A stretch of 64,000 nt of DNA from Clitoria ternatea (lineage: Eukaryota; Streptophyta; Magnoliopsida; Fabales; Fabaceae), in assembly GCA_037962975.1 (NCBI GenBank), contig CM075674.1, positions 86,754,501-86,818,500 of the forward strand, in the 5' to 3' direction. Of the stretch, positions 11,104 through 23,450 are shown one piece after another; the stretch's first letter is position 1; every line of letters starts with the position of its first letter. Position numbers and translations under genes: made by a program. Under the pieces are notes generated by a model, which had not been told where the DNA came from, did no database searches, and saw only the letters and a program-made list of their open reading frames with translations.

Positions 11104-12745
11104 ATGGGCAAGACAAGTACTAGGTAATGTCTTTCCACTTCCATAGAGTTTTGAGTTACCTTTTAATCTTATCGCTGTTTATCATGATTGTAGATCCGAT
11201 TCAAAGTCTAGCCGCAAGTTTGAAAAGAAGCTCCAATTTTATTCCAGTAAGTTTCAGGATCGTACCCTGTTACCTTGAAAATACAACATTGTAATTTCTG
11301 GTCATTGCTTTTTTGTAATTTTTATTATTAGTGCAAGTTTAGTAAATTTGTTGAGAAATTAAATGAATAAACCAATATGCCATTGCTGAGGTCCTAGGCT
11401 AGACTTATGTTAGGTATTTTACCTGTTTTGTTTGGATGTGAATGAATAATTTCCACTAAATTTGGTGGCTTCGTGCGTGTTACATGTAAAACCTGTCTAC
11501 ATTTTAACTCCCTCCAATCCCTGCTGTTATTGCAGAGGTCAAAGATGCTGTTACTTCCTTGAGTGCCCAAAAGTCTATTGCTAAGGTGGTACTCTTATTT
11601 CCACACTGTTATTGTTATTATTATCATTAGATAGATAGATTGAACCATGGAAGAATTTCGGTAGGTTTGTAATTGATTTGATTTTGATGGCTTGTGGCTA
11701 TTTGTATTATGCTAGACAAGTAAATCATTGGTTTAAATTGGTGGCTTGTTCATTGACATGTTGAAGGTTTCTCAGCCATTTTATTGCCCAGATGGGGACC
11801 GGGCGTTCTGTCATATTTAGTAAACTTACCTGCTCTGATTTTGTTGCTGACAAATATTCTGAGCAGAATTTTTGGGTTAATTTTTAAAAAAAATATATGT
11901 GTTTGTGTGCATGCTCTCTTTGTGAGTAATTGTTGATGAAATGTTGTGTAAACAGTTCATGCATTTGCATATGATAACTTGGAAACCTGTTCAATATTGA
12001 ATTGAATTTTTGGGTATTTAGCGGAGTTGATGCTAACTGGTGTTTTAAAATACCTGATAGCATAAGCTTTTATATCCATTTCTTTTCTCCCTTTCTGAAA
12101 GAAATCTTGTGAAACTGACGGTTTACTTTTTGTGCATTTACTTGTTTTCTTTAAACGCTTGTAGTGTAGACAAATCTTTATTGAGCATGTCCTGAAGATG
12201 TGATTCCTGTGATGACCATTTATTTATGTTATTTTGATAAGATACGTGCCCCTTTAATTTATGTGTGAAGCATGAGTGTTATTGGTTTGCTGAATATGTT
12301 ACTGTCTTCCGTCAGAAAAAGAGTAAACAACAAAGGCGGCAGAACAAATTGAAGGCATATAACCTATCTTCACTTTTAGATTCCCTTCCCGAGTTAAAGG
12401 CACCACAAAAAACAGTTTCTGAGGATGACTTCAAACTTAATTGTAAATCTAGAAAGAAGTTAATGTGAGTGCTTCCCATCATTATTTAGCCAACTTTTCA
12501 TATGATATGTAACATTGTATCTGTAACCTTTGTCTTTGTTGTTTATCAGATTGAAGGAAAGAGAACGATTGTCTGCAGTTCTTAAGGATCCTACCTTTCA
12601 AGCAGACCCCCTGTCTGCCATTCAGCAATACTTACAGAAAACACAACCGATAGTAGAGGAACCACCCAAGAAAAAATTAAACAAAAATGGATCCAAGAAG
12701 AAGAAGAAAATGAAGGCTTCAACTAGAGAGTCTATGGAAATGTAG
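11104..12745 (+). CDS. SLX9-like ribosome biogenesis protein
   Basis: Five exons: 11104-11123, 11194-11246, 11536-11585, 12316-12464 and 12550-12745. All have GT-AG borders and phases join cleanly to 155 aa. The protein starts MGKTST and continues with SRKFEKKLQFYSKVKDAV. It then has a basic stretch KKSKQQRRQNKLKAYNLSSL, the segment ERERLSAVLKDPTF and a Lys-rich C-terminus (KKKLNKNGSKKKKK). This layout matches the SLX9 family: a short basic nucleolar protein that in yeast acts in pre-rRNA processing and 40S export. The family call rests on memory of the conserved block and the basic, small character. The Lys-rich tail would serve as a nuclear or nucleolar signal. Start choice is set by the first ATG after the telo-box. 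Confidence 0.8.
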
Positions 12746-13440
12746 TGTTTGTCTTTGTTGCTTTGATGACTGTTTCACAAGACCTTCCCATGCAAACATC
12801 TTCAAATTATTAAGTAGTCTCAATAACAATGGTTATACTTGTTGGTCAATATTTTGATATCAATGTTTATTGAATAGGGGTGACTGACTTGCTGCTGAGC
12901 ATAGCAACTCAATGTTGGAACATATGAAACCACCCACATTTACAGGGGTTTTTGAAAAAAAGAAGAGAAAAAGAGACTGTGACTATCGATTACAATTGAA
13001 GCACACTTTAAAATAATTTTCCTGCCACTACCCTCAAATATGGATGATTTGTACACATGGTTCAATAAACCATTTCCCTTCCTAGTGCAATCTCTTTGGC
13101 CAACGGGGTGCGGGGGAGGTTGGGAAGTTAATCATAATCATGTGTATGTTAAGAATATATGTTTTTGAGAGTAAGAAAAGATAGATACAAGAAAGGAAAG
13201 AGAAATAAGATATCTTTTTTTCCTTTGTATTTGAGGGTTTAAATATTTGTAGGTTTAAATTTTGATGTTACTTATGTTTTTCAATTGAATTTTATACAGA
13301 GAGAGAGAGAGAGAGAGAAATTTCAATGAGAAAATGTATTGTTAGGAGAAATAAGAATAATTCTCTATAGTTTTTGAGATTGGGTGAGTTATATGTCCTT
13401 TTTTGGTCAATACTTTTTAAATTAAATTTTGTTTTATATT
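12746..13440. other. Intergenic; 3' region of SLX9-like gene and a (GA)n tract
   Basis: No coding frame. A GA dinucleotide tract lies at 13298-13318. The segment 13278-13350 is a diverged direct copy of the start of the next foldback arm (13442-13511), sharing TTTTCAATTGAAT and GAGAAATAAGAA. Confidence 0.5.
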
Positions 13441-13455
13441 GTTTTCAATTGAATC

Positions 13456-14145
13456 ATATATATAGAGAGAGACTTCAATCAGAAAATGTGTTATTATGAG
13501 AAATAAGAAAATCAATGTTAAATGTCAAATCAAACTTATTAAATTAAATTATTTATCAATTAAAAAAGAAACTATTTTTTAAAAATCAAACATTTTCTTA
13601 AAAAAAACAAAATAAATCACCTGCAAATTCAAATGTCATTATCTTTTCTAATTAAAATGTCATATTTCATTCTAATCCAATAACATAAAAAAAAAAAACA
13701 GCATCATCAAGAAGTAACAAGTATACGGTGTGCTCAATCTTTATGTCAATGTGCTTGATGTTTAATGGTTTCCATGATTTCATTTACTTTTCTTTAATTA
13801 TATATGACTAAGTCTGTATGTTGTATATTTAAATTTAATTATTTATTAATGTGTAAAATATCTTTTTTTCTTGATGATGTTGTGTTTTTTTTCTTTTATT
13901 CGATTAGATTAGAATGAAATATGATATTTTCATTAGAAAAGATAATGAAATTTAAATTTTCATGTGATTTATTTTGTTTTTTAAGAAAATGTTTGATTTT
14001 TTAAAAAATGATTTCTTTTTTGACTGATAGATAATTTGATTTTTGAATTTAATCTAATAAGATTTAATCTGACGATTGGTGTTCATTCTACTATCTCTCA
14101 TAATAACACATTTTCTCACCGGAATCACTCATATATATAGAGAGA
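13456..14145. repeat. Long foldback element with arms of about 210 bp
   Basis: The left arm, about 13472-13682, and the right arm, about 13903-14120, are inverted imperfect copies. Matching blocks include AGAAAATGTGTTATTATGAG against its complement at 14095-14120, AAACATTTTCTTAAAAAA, and CATATTTCATTCTAATC. The loop is about 220 bp. No coding sequence. This structure is typical of a foldback or MITE-type DNA element with long inverted repeats. The target duplication was not resolved. Confidence 0.75.
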
Positions 14146-14480
14146 AAAAATGTATTTTATGAGAAATGTTCTCTAAAGTCAGAGTGGGAGCAAAAAATTC
14201 GAGTAGTACATAGATGGTTTAGGGTTTAGAGTTTAGGTCGTATAACCATACATGGATGGTTATACGTGAGAGTGAAAAGAGCGAACCTAGGTCGTATAAC
14301 CATACATGGATGGTTAAGATTAAAAGTTTTTTAAAGTCATATGATCATTTAAAATGTCATATGACTTTTTGAAAAACTCACATGATTAATCTCAACCATT
14401 CATTATATGGTTGTACGGCCCAGATTCGCTCATCTCACTCTCACACAATAGAACGTTTCTCATATGATACATCCTCTATA
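14146..14480. repeat. Near-perfect palindromic MITE
   Basis: The inverted arms meet at about 14348 with almost no loop: GTCATATGATCATTT is followed by AAAATGTCATATGAC. Pairing extends through GATTAATCTCAACCAT, ACAACCATA and GAGAGTGA to the outer blocks at about 14150-14172 and 14449-14478 (TTATGAGAAATGTTCT against its complement). The left arm carries an extra exact 29-bp duplication (14234-14262 and 14288-14316). It is noncoding and abuts the previous foldback. Confidence 0.7.
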
Positions 14481-14960
14481 CACATATATATCAACATATA
14501 CAAGCCCAACAAAACATTAACTAGAAACTAACCTAACAAAAGAAATCTCTCCATCATCATCTCTAAGCAAGCTCCCAAGTGATTGTGAGGTTATATACAA
14601 AAATAAGAAACTACACCTAACTGTGTAAGCGACTAATGTTAGTAAGGTGATCAACATATTTGTTTTCCTCTTTATAGATATAGATATGTCTCACGTTGAC
14701 ACACTAATCTAATTGGTGAAGGTTTCTAATTTCCTTAACAATAACAAAGTAGTGATATTTTCATGGGAAAAACTTTGTTACAAGATCCACCATAACTCTA
14801 AAATTAGCCTCTACTAACTATCTTTACACCTTTTTTTCTATTCAGCCAAGTTGAGATGATTGGGCATAAGCCTAAATAAAAGCCTATATCACATGAAAAT
14901 AACAAAAAAATGAAAAAATTTACCCTTATAATTTCTTAGAAGGCCCTCACTTGAACGCAT
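14481..14960. other. Intergenic, nothing recognised
   Basis: AT-rich sequence without an open frame, inverted repeat or motif that I could assign. Confidence 0.4.
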
Positions 14961-14969
14961 TACAACATT

Positions 14970-16650
14970 TTATAATTTAGGCCACAACTAAAAGCCACAG
15001 TGAAAAAAATTGCGACCTTTAGTTTAGGCCATGATTTGGCCACACTTTGTGTCGTGGTCTAGGTGGTTGTGGTCTAAAACAAAAGGTCATGGTTTTCTAC
15101 TTTCAACCACACTATTTTGAAAACCATGGCCACAGGCATTAAAAAAACCATAGTTTTTCATATTAGTTTTAAGCCATGGTTTTTTGCATTAGTTTTAAGC
15201 CACAGTTTCTTAAATGTGGCTACATATTAAAGGCCACGGTTTTTTGCATTAATTTTAGGCTGCAGTTTCTCAAATGTGACCACATATTAAAGGCCACACT
15301 TTGTTGATCTAATCCTTAGGACACGTTTCCTTGTAATGGTTAAGACCATGGTTTTACAAATGTGGTTTCACATTAAAGGCCACAGTTTTTTGAACTTATC
15401 TTCAGACCACATTTTTTTGTTATAGTTTAGATCATAATTTTATAAGTGTGGCAATATGTTTAAACCACATTTGAGTCATTACATAACAAAAAGTTGTTAA
15501 AATCTCAAGACCAATAATATCTTACACAACAATTTATAATTTACTTATAAGCTCAAGATTAATAATGTTTTACAAAAATTTTGGGTCTAAATTTAAAGGA
15601 CTAATGTTTGTTTCCAAACATATCAAGCACATCATCATTCTTGGTCATCATCTTCAACATCTTGAGCAACATGTTCTTCTTTTTCATGTTGCAATGAAGA
15701 ACACAAGATACATAGAAGACCATTAAGAAATTCCCTAAGGATATCATTTATCACCACAAATCACACATATCATTGCAATGGAAAATCATTGTTATTAAAC
15801 TATATTATTGACTATTAAATATGTCCATTGTAACATAACCACGTTATTCACGTATATATTGCATTGATATCAATATATTGTGGGAAACCAAGAGTGTCAA
15901 ATGAGAAAGATCCATGCCCGAGAAAAAATAAAGGGAGAATTTATCATAATAAAGAAGTTATAAATAAATAGGAAGAAAAGTAAGTTGCTAACTTTAAAAC
16001 ATAAATGTTAACTATAAATTTGTAACTGAAGTCAAATATTCAACTCATTAACTTGTTAGGCTGCCACTACAATCCAGAAATAGAGCTCTGATGTTATTTG
16101 TATGTCCTCTTAGCTTTAGAGTCTTCGATCTTGTTCTAGTGTTCCAGACACGCACAACCTAGAGAACCCCACAAAAATGACGGTCAGAGACAAAATCCAC
16201 AATACTCAAGCTACAATAGCTCAAACGAAACACCTCTTAACATTCTTGTTTTTGGTTAGATGTTTGGAAGCTAAGATACCAAATTTCTGATGTGAGGCCC
16301 AACTCATGTTGACTATTACTACTAAGGGGCCTTGGCCAAAATGCTATTCCTTGGGTTAAAGGACCCAATTTCACTGTCAAACCTGATTATGAATACAACA
16401 GATGGTCATAAGTTAGGGAATTTTTTACCCCAAAATAAGTTCATGTATTACAATAAGCCACAATTCTGCGAGTGTGGCCTCTTTTCTAATGACCACGGTT
16501 CTTTAAGCTATTTGTTGGGTTGAGTGAAATTTGATATGCTTGTAGCTACCGCTAGAAAACTGTGGTCTTTTTATTGAAAAGGCCACATTTTTTAAGCCAT
16601 GAACGTTTAAGCGTGGTCTAAACCACAAAATGATCATGATTGAACTAAAT
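14970..16650. mobile_element. CACTA-like non-autonomous transposon relic (subterminal repeats)
   Basis: Between 14980 and 15480 short units of the type GGCCAC, CCACGGTTT and GTGGCC recur many times in both orientations. For example, AAAGGCCACGGTTTTTTGCA appears at about 15230-15250 with near copies at 15170-15190 and 15290. A second block at 16450-16640 has GCCACAATT, GTGTGGCC, GACCACGG and AGCGTGGTC. Paired arrays of such units flanking a noncoding core resemble CACTA subterminal repeats. No CACTA terminus was found at either edge, so the element is truncated or the class is wrong. The core, 15480-16440, has no gene that I recognise. Confidence 0.45.
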
Positions 16651-17238
16651 TTCCATATAAACCTAATCCATGCAGATATTAACACTCCCATTAGTGTTTA
16701 GTTTGATGTAGCGTTTTTGGAGGATGCATCCATTTGATGTTATATCATTGCATGTTCTTAGTTGATCCAATTTAGTTAAAGAGACCAAATTCAGACTCAA
16801 CTACGTTGCAAAAACTTCTGATAGAACAATTTTTCATAATGTTAAGGAAAATATATATATAAAATAAAAATGAATGATTTTTGTAATTTCAAGGATTAAC
16901 CTGAGGTTTGTAAAATTAAATGGATTAAAGCTCTACTGATGTAATTTAAAGGACTAATTTTATGATTTATCGTCCGTTTATCTTCAAATTCAAATTTTCC
17001 AACACGTCTTAAAAAATTATGGCAAAGACTTATCTCATTCTTCCTTATCGGATATATTTAATAGTCAATGAAGACCTCCATAGAGTCATTTGCTTAACAT
17101 GGATGAATTGCTAATGTACTTGGACAAGCCACTTCACTTTATATTTATGTTTATTGTGGAGGACATGGGAAGTTAATTATTGTCAGTTATTAGGGAAGAC
17201 AAGAACTATATCCCACATAGTTGAAATTATGGTTGATA
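16651..17238. other. Intergenic, nothing recognised
   Basis: No coding frame, inverted repeat or known motif seen. Confidence 0.4.
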
Positions 17239-17471
17239 TAGGGCTCGTTTGTTTCAACTTATTTTAAGAGATAAATACATTTTTAATTAAAAAAATTTTT
17301 ATTTTAAATTTTGATGTATTTGTTTAAAGTTTTAAAAATAAGCAAAAACTGAAAATAAGTTGATTTTAGCTTATTTTAATAAGCAACTCTAATCTACTTA
17401 TTAAAAAAGTGATTATAAAAAAAGCACTTTTTTAAAAAATACTTAAAAATAAGCATAAACAAACAGGCCTA
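17239..17471. repeat. Short MITE with GGGCTCGTTTGTTT / AAACAAACAGGCC ends
   Basis: The left end TAGGGCTCGTTTGTTT pairs with the right end AAACAAACAGGCCTA. Pairing is weaker inward (CTTATTTTAAG against TTAAAAATAAGC). The size of about 230 bp, the lack of coding capacity and the AT-rich interior fit a MITE. The target duplication is unclear, so the superfamily is left open. Confidence 0.7.
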
Positions 17472-19474
17472 TAATATACTAATATTTGCTCGGTTAATCA
17501 TTTCATTTCATTTCATTTCCCGCCTAAAGTTTACTCTCTCTTCTCCGAATAAAAAATACTTAATAAGTTAATATTAAATAATCTTTTCTGTTCAGTTTTT
17601 CTATTTATCTTGATATAATTTCCACTGCTCTCTTTTTACACCAAAATGGAATACAAATCAATTTTTAATCTTTCCTCTCATTACATCCTTCTCACAATCT
17701 CTATACATTTTTTCCTCCTCTCTTAATACTACTCATTTGATAATCAATTGTAGAAATGAAAAAAAATATAATAGTTAATATTGATTGTATACGTCATTTG
17801 ATAAAATCAAATTTCTGTTGAGCCAATAAATCTTTTTTATTGACCTAATCCCAAATTGGTTGGCCAAACAGCACTTAATATGATTTTCCATCTTTCTCTT
17901 CATCACTACCATAGTTTCATTTTTTAGGCAATCTTCAACCATGTTTTTTCAATGTTGCAGAGTTTTAGAGAGGAAAGGGAAATTTCAACTCTGCTACATG
18001 TTTTGCAAGATTAGCTTACTGAGTTTAAAACACAAGCATGGTGAAAAAGTTTTGAATCATTCTCACGGTGAAGGGTTTCTTGAACTCTTCTCATTTCTCT
18101 TCTTGGCTTTCTATTTACTAGATTCATTTTCTCACCACAACTTAGATTCCACCTAAGATATTCATTACTCTACTTTATTTTTCTCTATTTATATATGCTT
18201 GATTTGGGGGTGATTTTGTTTTTGCGTTTGTGGGCCTTATATTATATAGAAGTTTATGACGTTCTCTTATCATTCAATGACATGTCCTAATGAAATGATT
18301 GTTTGCAATGAAATGTCCTAATAATTATTGGTAGGCATCTTCTTCTCGTGTTTAGTAAAATGTCAAGTTTATGATGCTCTCATATTGGTGATGAAATGTC
18401 CTAATAAAAATCTTGATGAAAAGACAGTTTTCAATGGTTCAAACTTCAGAAATTTTAAATCCTTTTTAGTTTTTATTTATCAAACAATGTTAATAACTAT
18501 TTTATGTGAAGAAGTTAGTTTTCAATGTTTTATGTGAAGAATATTGACTCCTTTTGATTCCATTTTTTTTGTTTGTCAAAGTGTACCAAGTAATTATTTA
18601 TAAATAAAGAAGTTATATAATGGATCTAGCAAGGCAAATATAGTATAAAATGCCTTTTTTATTATGACTAGGAACAATGTACTACTATTAAAGAGAAAAT
18701 TTATTACAATGGATCTAACAAAGCAAATAAAGAGTTAGATTATTAACAAAAAGAATCTTGTTAATTCAATGTGACTAGAATCTTAGTTGCAATATAAACA
18801 TTCATATATAGTGTCTCCAACTTACAATAAAGTTATTTGTTAGTTGATATATATTTAAGAGAATATCATTATTGTTTCTTGGACCTTTAATATCATTATT
18901 TATCATTAATTTGTTTCTTTTGGAGCTTATAAAGTTACTTGTTAATTGATATATGCCAAACGGATGTGTTGAAGCTATAATAAAGTTTTCTTGTTTCAAA
19001 GGTCCATTAATGAATATTGTTTTGGTCTTTATAAAAAAAATTACTTGAGGGATTATTACAAGATTTATATTCAATTTAATTCCTTAGGTGTTTTGATCTT
19101 TATGTCTACCTTTTGCTTGACATCCTTCATTAGCTTGTTTTAGTATAAGCATCTTAATTATTAAGTTATTTTTAATTTGTTTATTAAAGTATGACACATA
19201 AGGTGATCCCAAATCGGAGATCAACCCAGTAACCAAAAAGACTTGCAAGACTGTAGTTAGAATCACAAATCTGAGGTTGGTACAAAGTGCTCAAAAAATG
19301 AGTGGCAGTAAAATGATCTTCATGGATGAAAAAGTAATAATAAATGAATTTATAATATGCAGACTTTGTAATCAATGATTAAGGTAGGGGTTGTGATGTG
19401 TTTTTTTTATTAAAAATATATTTGGATTAGAATAGAGAGACAAGGTAATGGCTAAAGTGAAGAATGAAGTGGAG

Positions 19475-21290
19475 AAATGAATTATTAGGCTTGAAAAGGG
19501 GAAGACATATGTATTGCAGAATATTTTTGTCGAAGAAAAATGGAATGTTGAAAATATCCAATCATGGTGCCTCGCTATGTTTTACAATTTTCCTGACTTT
19601 AAGAATATCATTGTTAGACGTAAATCAACTAATGTGTTAGTTGGTGAGATATGATTTAAATTTAATAACTTCATTGGATTTAATTTTAGTAATTTTTTAT
19701 ATATAAACATAAAGGTTGATAAATTGATTATGTTGGCAAATGTGATTGCTCAATTTATTGGGATAAAGCAATTGTGCCAAAAAGAATTGTGATTCTTTTG
19801 AAAGACCATAGGTATATTGGTTAAAGTGTGTTGTAAATTTCATAGCTTCGGTGAAATTATAAGTTGAATGATATGATTGTGTTTTTGCTATTGTGTGACA
19901 AGGAATATAGTAAACTATATTTATGAGAGGATTTTGCATCAAAATTCTTATCATTCATAGAGTCCATAAACAGGCCCAATATATAGTCATATTATTGACA
20001 TTTGCAAAGATTAAAGATTCTAGAAGTGAACAATTTTTACTTTTACGGTTAACTGAATATTGTTGTGAGAGTTTATATATGTTGGACTTAATCTCATTCA
20101 AATTTATAATTTGTATATTATCTTTAGGCAAATATCCCACAAGTATACAAAACTCAATGTTCTACTCAAAGCTCTTTATCAATGAGAAAATTAAGGAAAT
20201 TAAATAATATAAAAATGGTATTTTTTTTAAAAATTCTTAATCATTATATCTAAAAGTAGGCCTTGATGTTTCACCTATTTTTAGTATAATTTTGTACAAC
20301 CTAAATGAATCTGATAGGTGTGAGGCATACACACAAATATTGACCCAAGTGTCTTCCTATTCAAGTTAGTTATAAAGAGGAAGTTTCTACAATCTGCTGA
20401 AGTGAAGAGCTTAAGGGAGATAATTTAACTTGACAAGGTCTTGAGTATATGCTTAGAAAACATTAATGATTGTTTTCTAAAATTTTTGTTGACACTTAAC
20501 TTGCTATTGACTTTTTTAATTTTTTAAGATTCTGATTGTTTCACCATTGAAAAAATAGAGAAGAGGCTTGCAAGAAATGATTGATGTTATAATGCTTGCC
20601 ACAAGTGTAATAGTAAAGTGGAGGCATAAAAAACAACTTTCACGTGTTCACCTTGTGGTAAAAAGAATATGCATAGCGTTCTAGGGTATTGGATACTTAA
20701 GTAACAATTATTAAATAAGTGTTGGACAAAGTTATTTGCATGAGTACATGTGCATATCTAATTAATATGAATTGTATTGCAGGTTCAAAGTGAGAGTAAT
20801 GTTATCTCAAAACAAAGAAATTGTCATTGTGATCTTATGGGACAAGGAATGTATATAATTATTAAATACAACATCATAATCATTAATGCAGCAAATGATA
20901 GAGATATATATAACATTCAAGATATAGACACACACATGTTGTTAGTGCTTCAATGTGAAAACCAAATGCTAATAACTTTTCTTTGGGAAGTTGTCAATTT
21001 TCGGGAGGGTGAATTGGATCTCATGGCTATCCTTGAAGTTATTGATCATATCTTGGGAAAGACTTTAGCTTTCAAGTTAAATATAAAGCAAAATTTTAAA
21101 AAATTTCCAATGATACAGATCTGCCAAGACAAAGAAATAATAGATGATATCACTAGAGAAATCACAAAAGAAGAGGTAGTTAAGCTTAAGAGATATGATA
21201 TGAAAATCTATATTTTCATTAAAAAAAAATTATCCATTTCCATCACATTATCATCAAGAAGAAGAGGTAAAAGAAAAGGAAGATCTTAAT
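19475..21290 (+). pseudogene. Decayed replication protein A large-subunit-like gene (Helitron cargo)
   Basis: Three separated pieces follow the RPA1 order. At 19490-19651 a frame reads LEKGKTYVLQNIFVEE, like the first OB-fold block (DUF223-type, GKTYV.N). At 20579-20680 there is a zinc-finger-like block, CYNACHKC then FTCSPCGKK, in a frame broken by TGA at 20582 and TAA further on. After a splice-like TTGCAG at 20776-20781, one frame reads FKVRVMLSQNKEIV and ILWDKEC, and another reads ILGKTLAFKLNI and QICQDKEIIDDI. Both match the C-terminal OB-fold of RPA-like Helitron proteins. Frame changes and stops show it is dead. The single long frame at 20777-21289 covers only part of it. Confidence 0.6.
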
Positions 21291-23202
21291 CAGTGTTTGG
21301 ATGTTGATAGGGTAGGTGAAAAGAATGAAACTATTTTTTTTAAAATTTTTTGTGTTGTTGTTATTGGTATTATATGAAATTTTAATAGGTGTGGCTTTTG
21401 GGTAATCCTTAGGTAACATTGCTACAACATTATGCAGCATAAACATATTTGTATGTATTTTGAATATTTTATATCATTTTCTTCTTAGAGAAAGGGCATG
21501 TAACATGAGTTTTTTTTGTTGTAGGAACCATTATTTTTTTTTTGTTAAGACTGACTTTGATCCTTCAATTGTGGGTTTGCTCACTCTAGCAAAAAGGATG
21601 TCACCAAATGACATGATTGATAATTCCAAAGATATGGATTTAGCTTAATGTTCCACCATTAAAGTGATGAAGCACATCAAAACTGAATATGGAATAACTG
21701 TTTGAACTCCTATTATAAATTGTTTACAAATTATTGTTTTTTAGGGGAAATTGTTAGTTTTTGTCAAACTTATGCTTCGTTGTGTAATATAGTTTGAGAT
21801 AACAAGTATTTAGTAACATTATGGTCTAAGGAGAAACACGCATTAATAACACTTGACAATAAATTTAATCTTTTGTTAAAACTTGCTTAATTTTTTGTTT
21901 TGAAGTATTGATGTTAATGAAGTTACAATTTATTGGCATTGGTTAATTTTGTAATACACTTTTTCTGATAGATACGGTCATCTACGTTAGCATTGATTCT
22001 TAAAAGGAAAGATTGTGTTGATTTAAAATGAAATAGAGAAAACTCACTGGGAGAAAATACACCATTTCTCTTCCAAGTTCTATTTTGAAGCCATTTTTTC
22101 AATGCAAAGGAGCACCCACCAAAATTTAAGTATAAGGTACAGAAAAAGAGACCACACTTATATTTCTATTTTCTTTTGATGCCACACTATCAAATATTCT
22201 CAGTTTCAAAAACAAAGATAGAAAGAATTTTTGTTGGTGAACTTCCTCGTAAAAAATACATCACTCCTCTTCCAAGTTACATTTTTCCATCATAAAGGGT
22301 TACCTAAAGTTAATAGTATAAAAGTACATCTTTAGCCACCAATCTCAAGTTTATGATGTTGAACTTGCCAAACACCAATGAGATTATAGGTAAATGAACT
22401 CGCTACAAGCTCAAGTGTACATCAAAGGTACTATTTTTGTCTTAAAGAGATATAGTATGTGTGATATAAGTTGAAGTTACAATGAGGCTCTTTATATTTA
22501 TATTTGGGCTGTCTTTATGCTCTCCTTGCAATGCTAGTTGTAGCATACCAATATTCTTCTCTATAGTAAATAAGCTTTTTAAGTAAAATATGGTTTATAG
22601 TTATACCACATTGACATGTACTTAATTGCTGGAAATAAGCTTTAATTTGATTATATTGCTTTATTAATTACTTTTGGACTTCTAATGAATATAGAATATA
22701 CATGTTTTAGTTTATTTTAAGAAGTTCTAACTAGTTTATAAATAGGTTTTGTTCCTTACAAGGAGTATAGGTGAATTGCTGCAATGAGATTTTCATTTTA
22801 GTGATACTACACCACCACAATTGATAAAAAGCTTCTTACCTTTGATTTTAGTTAGAGTAATATGCTTTATTTTATAGTATTTATTATTTTTCATAAAACA
22901 CAAGAGAAGCCCATTTATAGGCTTTTCAAAATGCTTTTTGCTTTTTCAATTTATCTTAAGAAAATGATTAATGCAAACTTTTTTATTTGTATGAACAATA
23001 TTATGACTTTTACTATGATCATTTTAATTTATATTTTGATTATCTTATGTTTATGTATTAATGTTGTTATAAAATATGCACCATTAATAAGAATGAGTTA
23101 TACCATATAATATTCATATATAACATCAACATATATATGTTGATTGATAGAAATAAAAATATAAAGTTTTTAAATTATACTGATATTAAATTATTAAATT
23201 GG
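21291..23202. other. Helitron interior, no recognisable gene
   Basis: AT-rich. Two related blocks, about 22040-22110 and 22240-22300, share AAAATACA and CTCTTCCAAGTT and may be a diverged duplication. A short frame at 22862-23110 is hydrophobic, low-complexity and not convincing as a gene. Confidence 0.4.
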
Positions 23203-23231
23203 CTCGTGTTGTCGCACGGGTAAATTACTAG
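23203..23231 (+). other. Helitron 3' terminal hairpin and CTAG end
   Basis: The sequence CTCGTGTTGTCGCACGGG forms a CGTG/CACG stem. After AAATTA comes the terminal CTAG at 23228-23231, followed by T, as expected for insertion into an AT dinucleotide. Confidence 0.75.
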
Positions 23232-23450
23232 TTTACGCAAATGGGAGGTTCCTCTAAAACTACATCCCATGAACAAGCTCTAGCTGCAAAAAAAAAAATA
23301 GCAACATGGTTTGCTTCCCTATATATATGTTTGAACCTAACATGTTCAAAATTTTTTGTCAATTTCTTAATCCTAAACTCCTTGTGTGAATATTCCCTTC
23401 AAATCATTTTTTGATTTGCTATTAAACTACAACAGAATCCAAATGCACTA

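Larger units (their letters stand above)
17472..23231 (+). mobile_element. Helitron region (3' end certain, 5' end not found)
   Basis: The 3' terminus at 23203-23231 has a short hairpin (CGTG, loop TTGTCG, CACG) followed by GGGTAAATTACTAG and then T. This is the plant Helitron 3' structure: a hairpin about 10 bases before CTRR, with insertion between A and T. Inside lies a decayed RPA-like gene in the same orientation, and RPA genes are commonly carried by plant Helitrons. No Rep/helicase gene was recognised. The left limit is set only at the preceding MITE and no 5' TC terminus was recognised, so total length is unknown. Confidence 0.65.

Noticed and set aside
17461..17490. Possible Helitron 5' end (CTATAATATACTAATATTTG) right after the MITE
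   Set aside because: It resembles Helitron 5' ends in being TA-rich but lacks the required TC start. It coincides with the MITE edge, so it is not called.
22340..22440. Faint similarity to a PIF1-type helicase block in the Helitron region
   Set aside because: Only a handful of residues in a frame with stops. Not enough to support a helicase relic.
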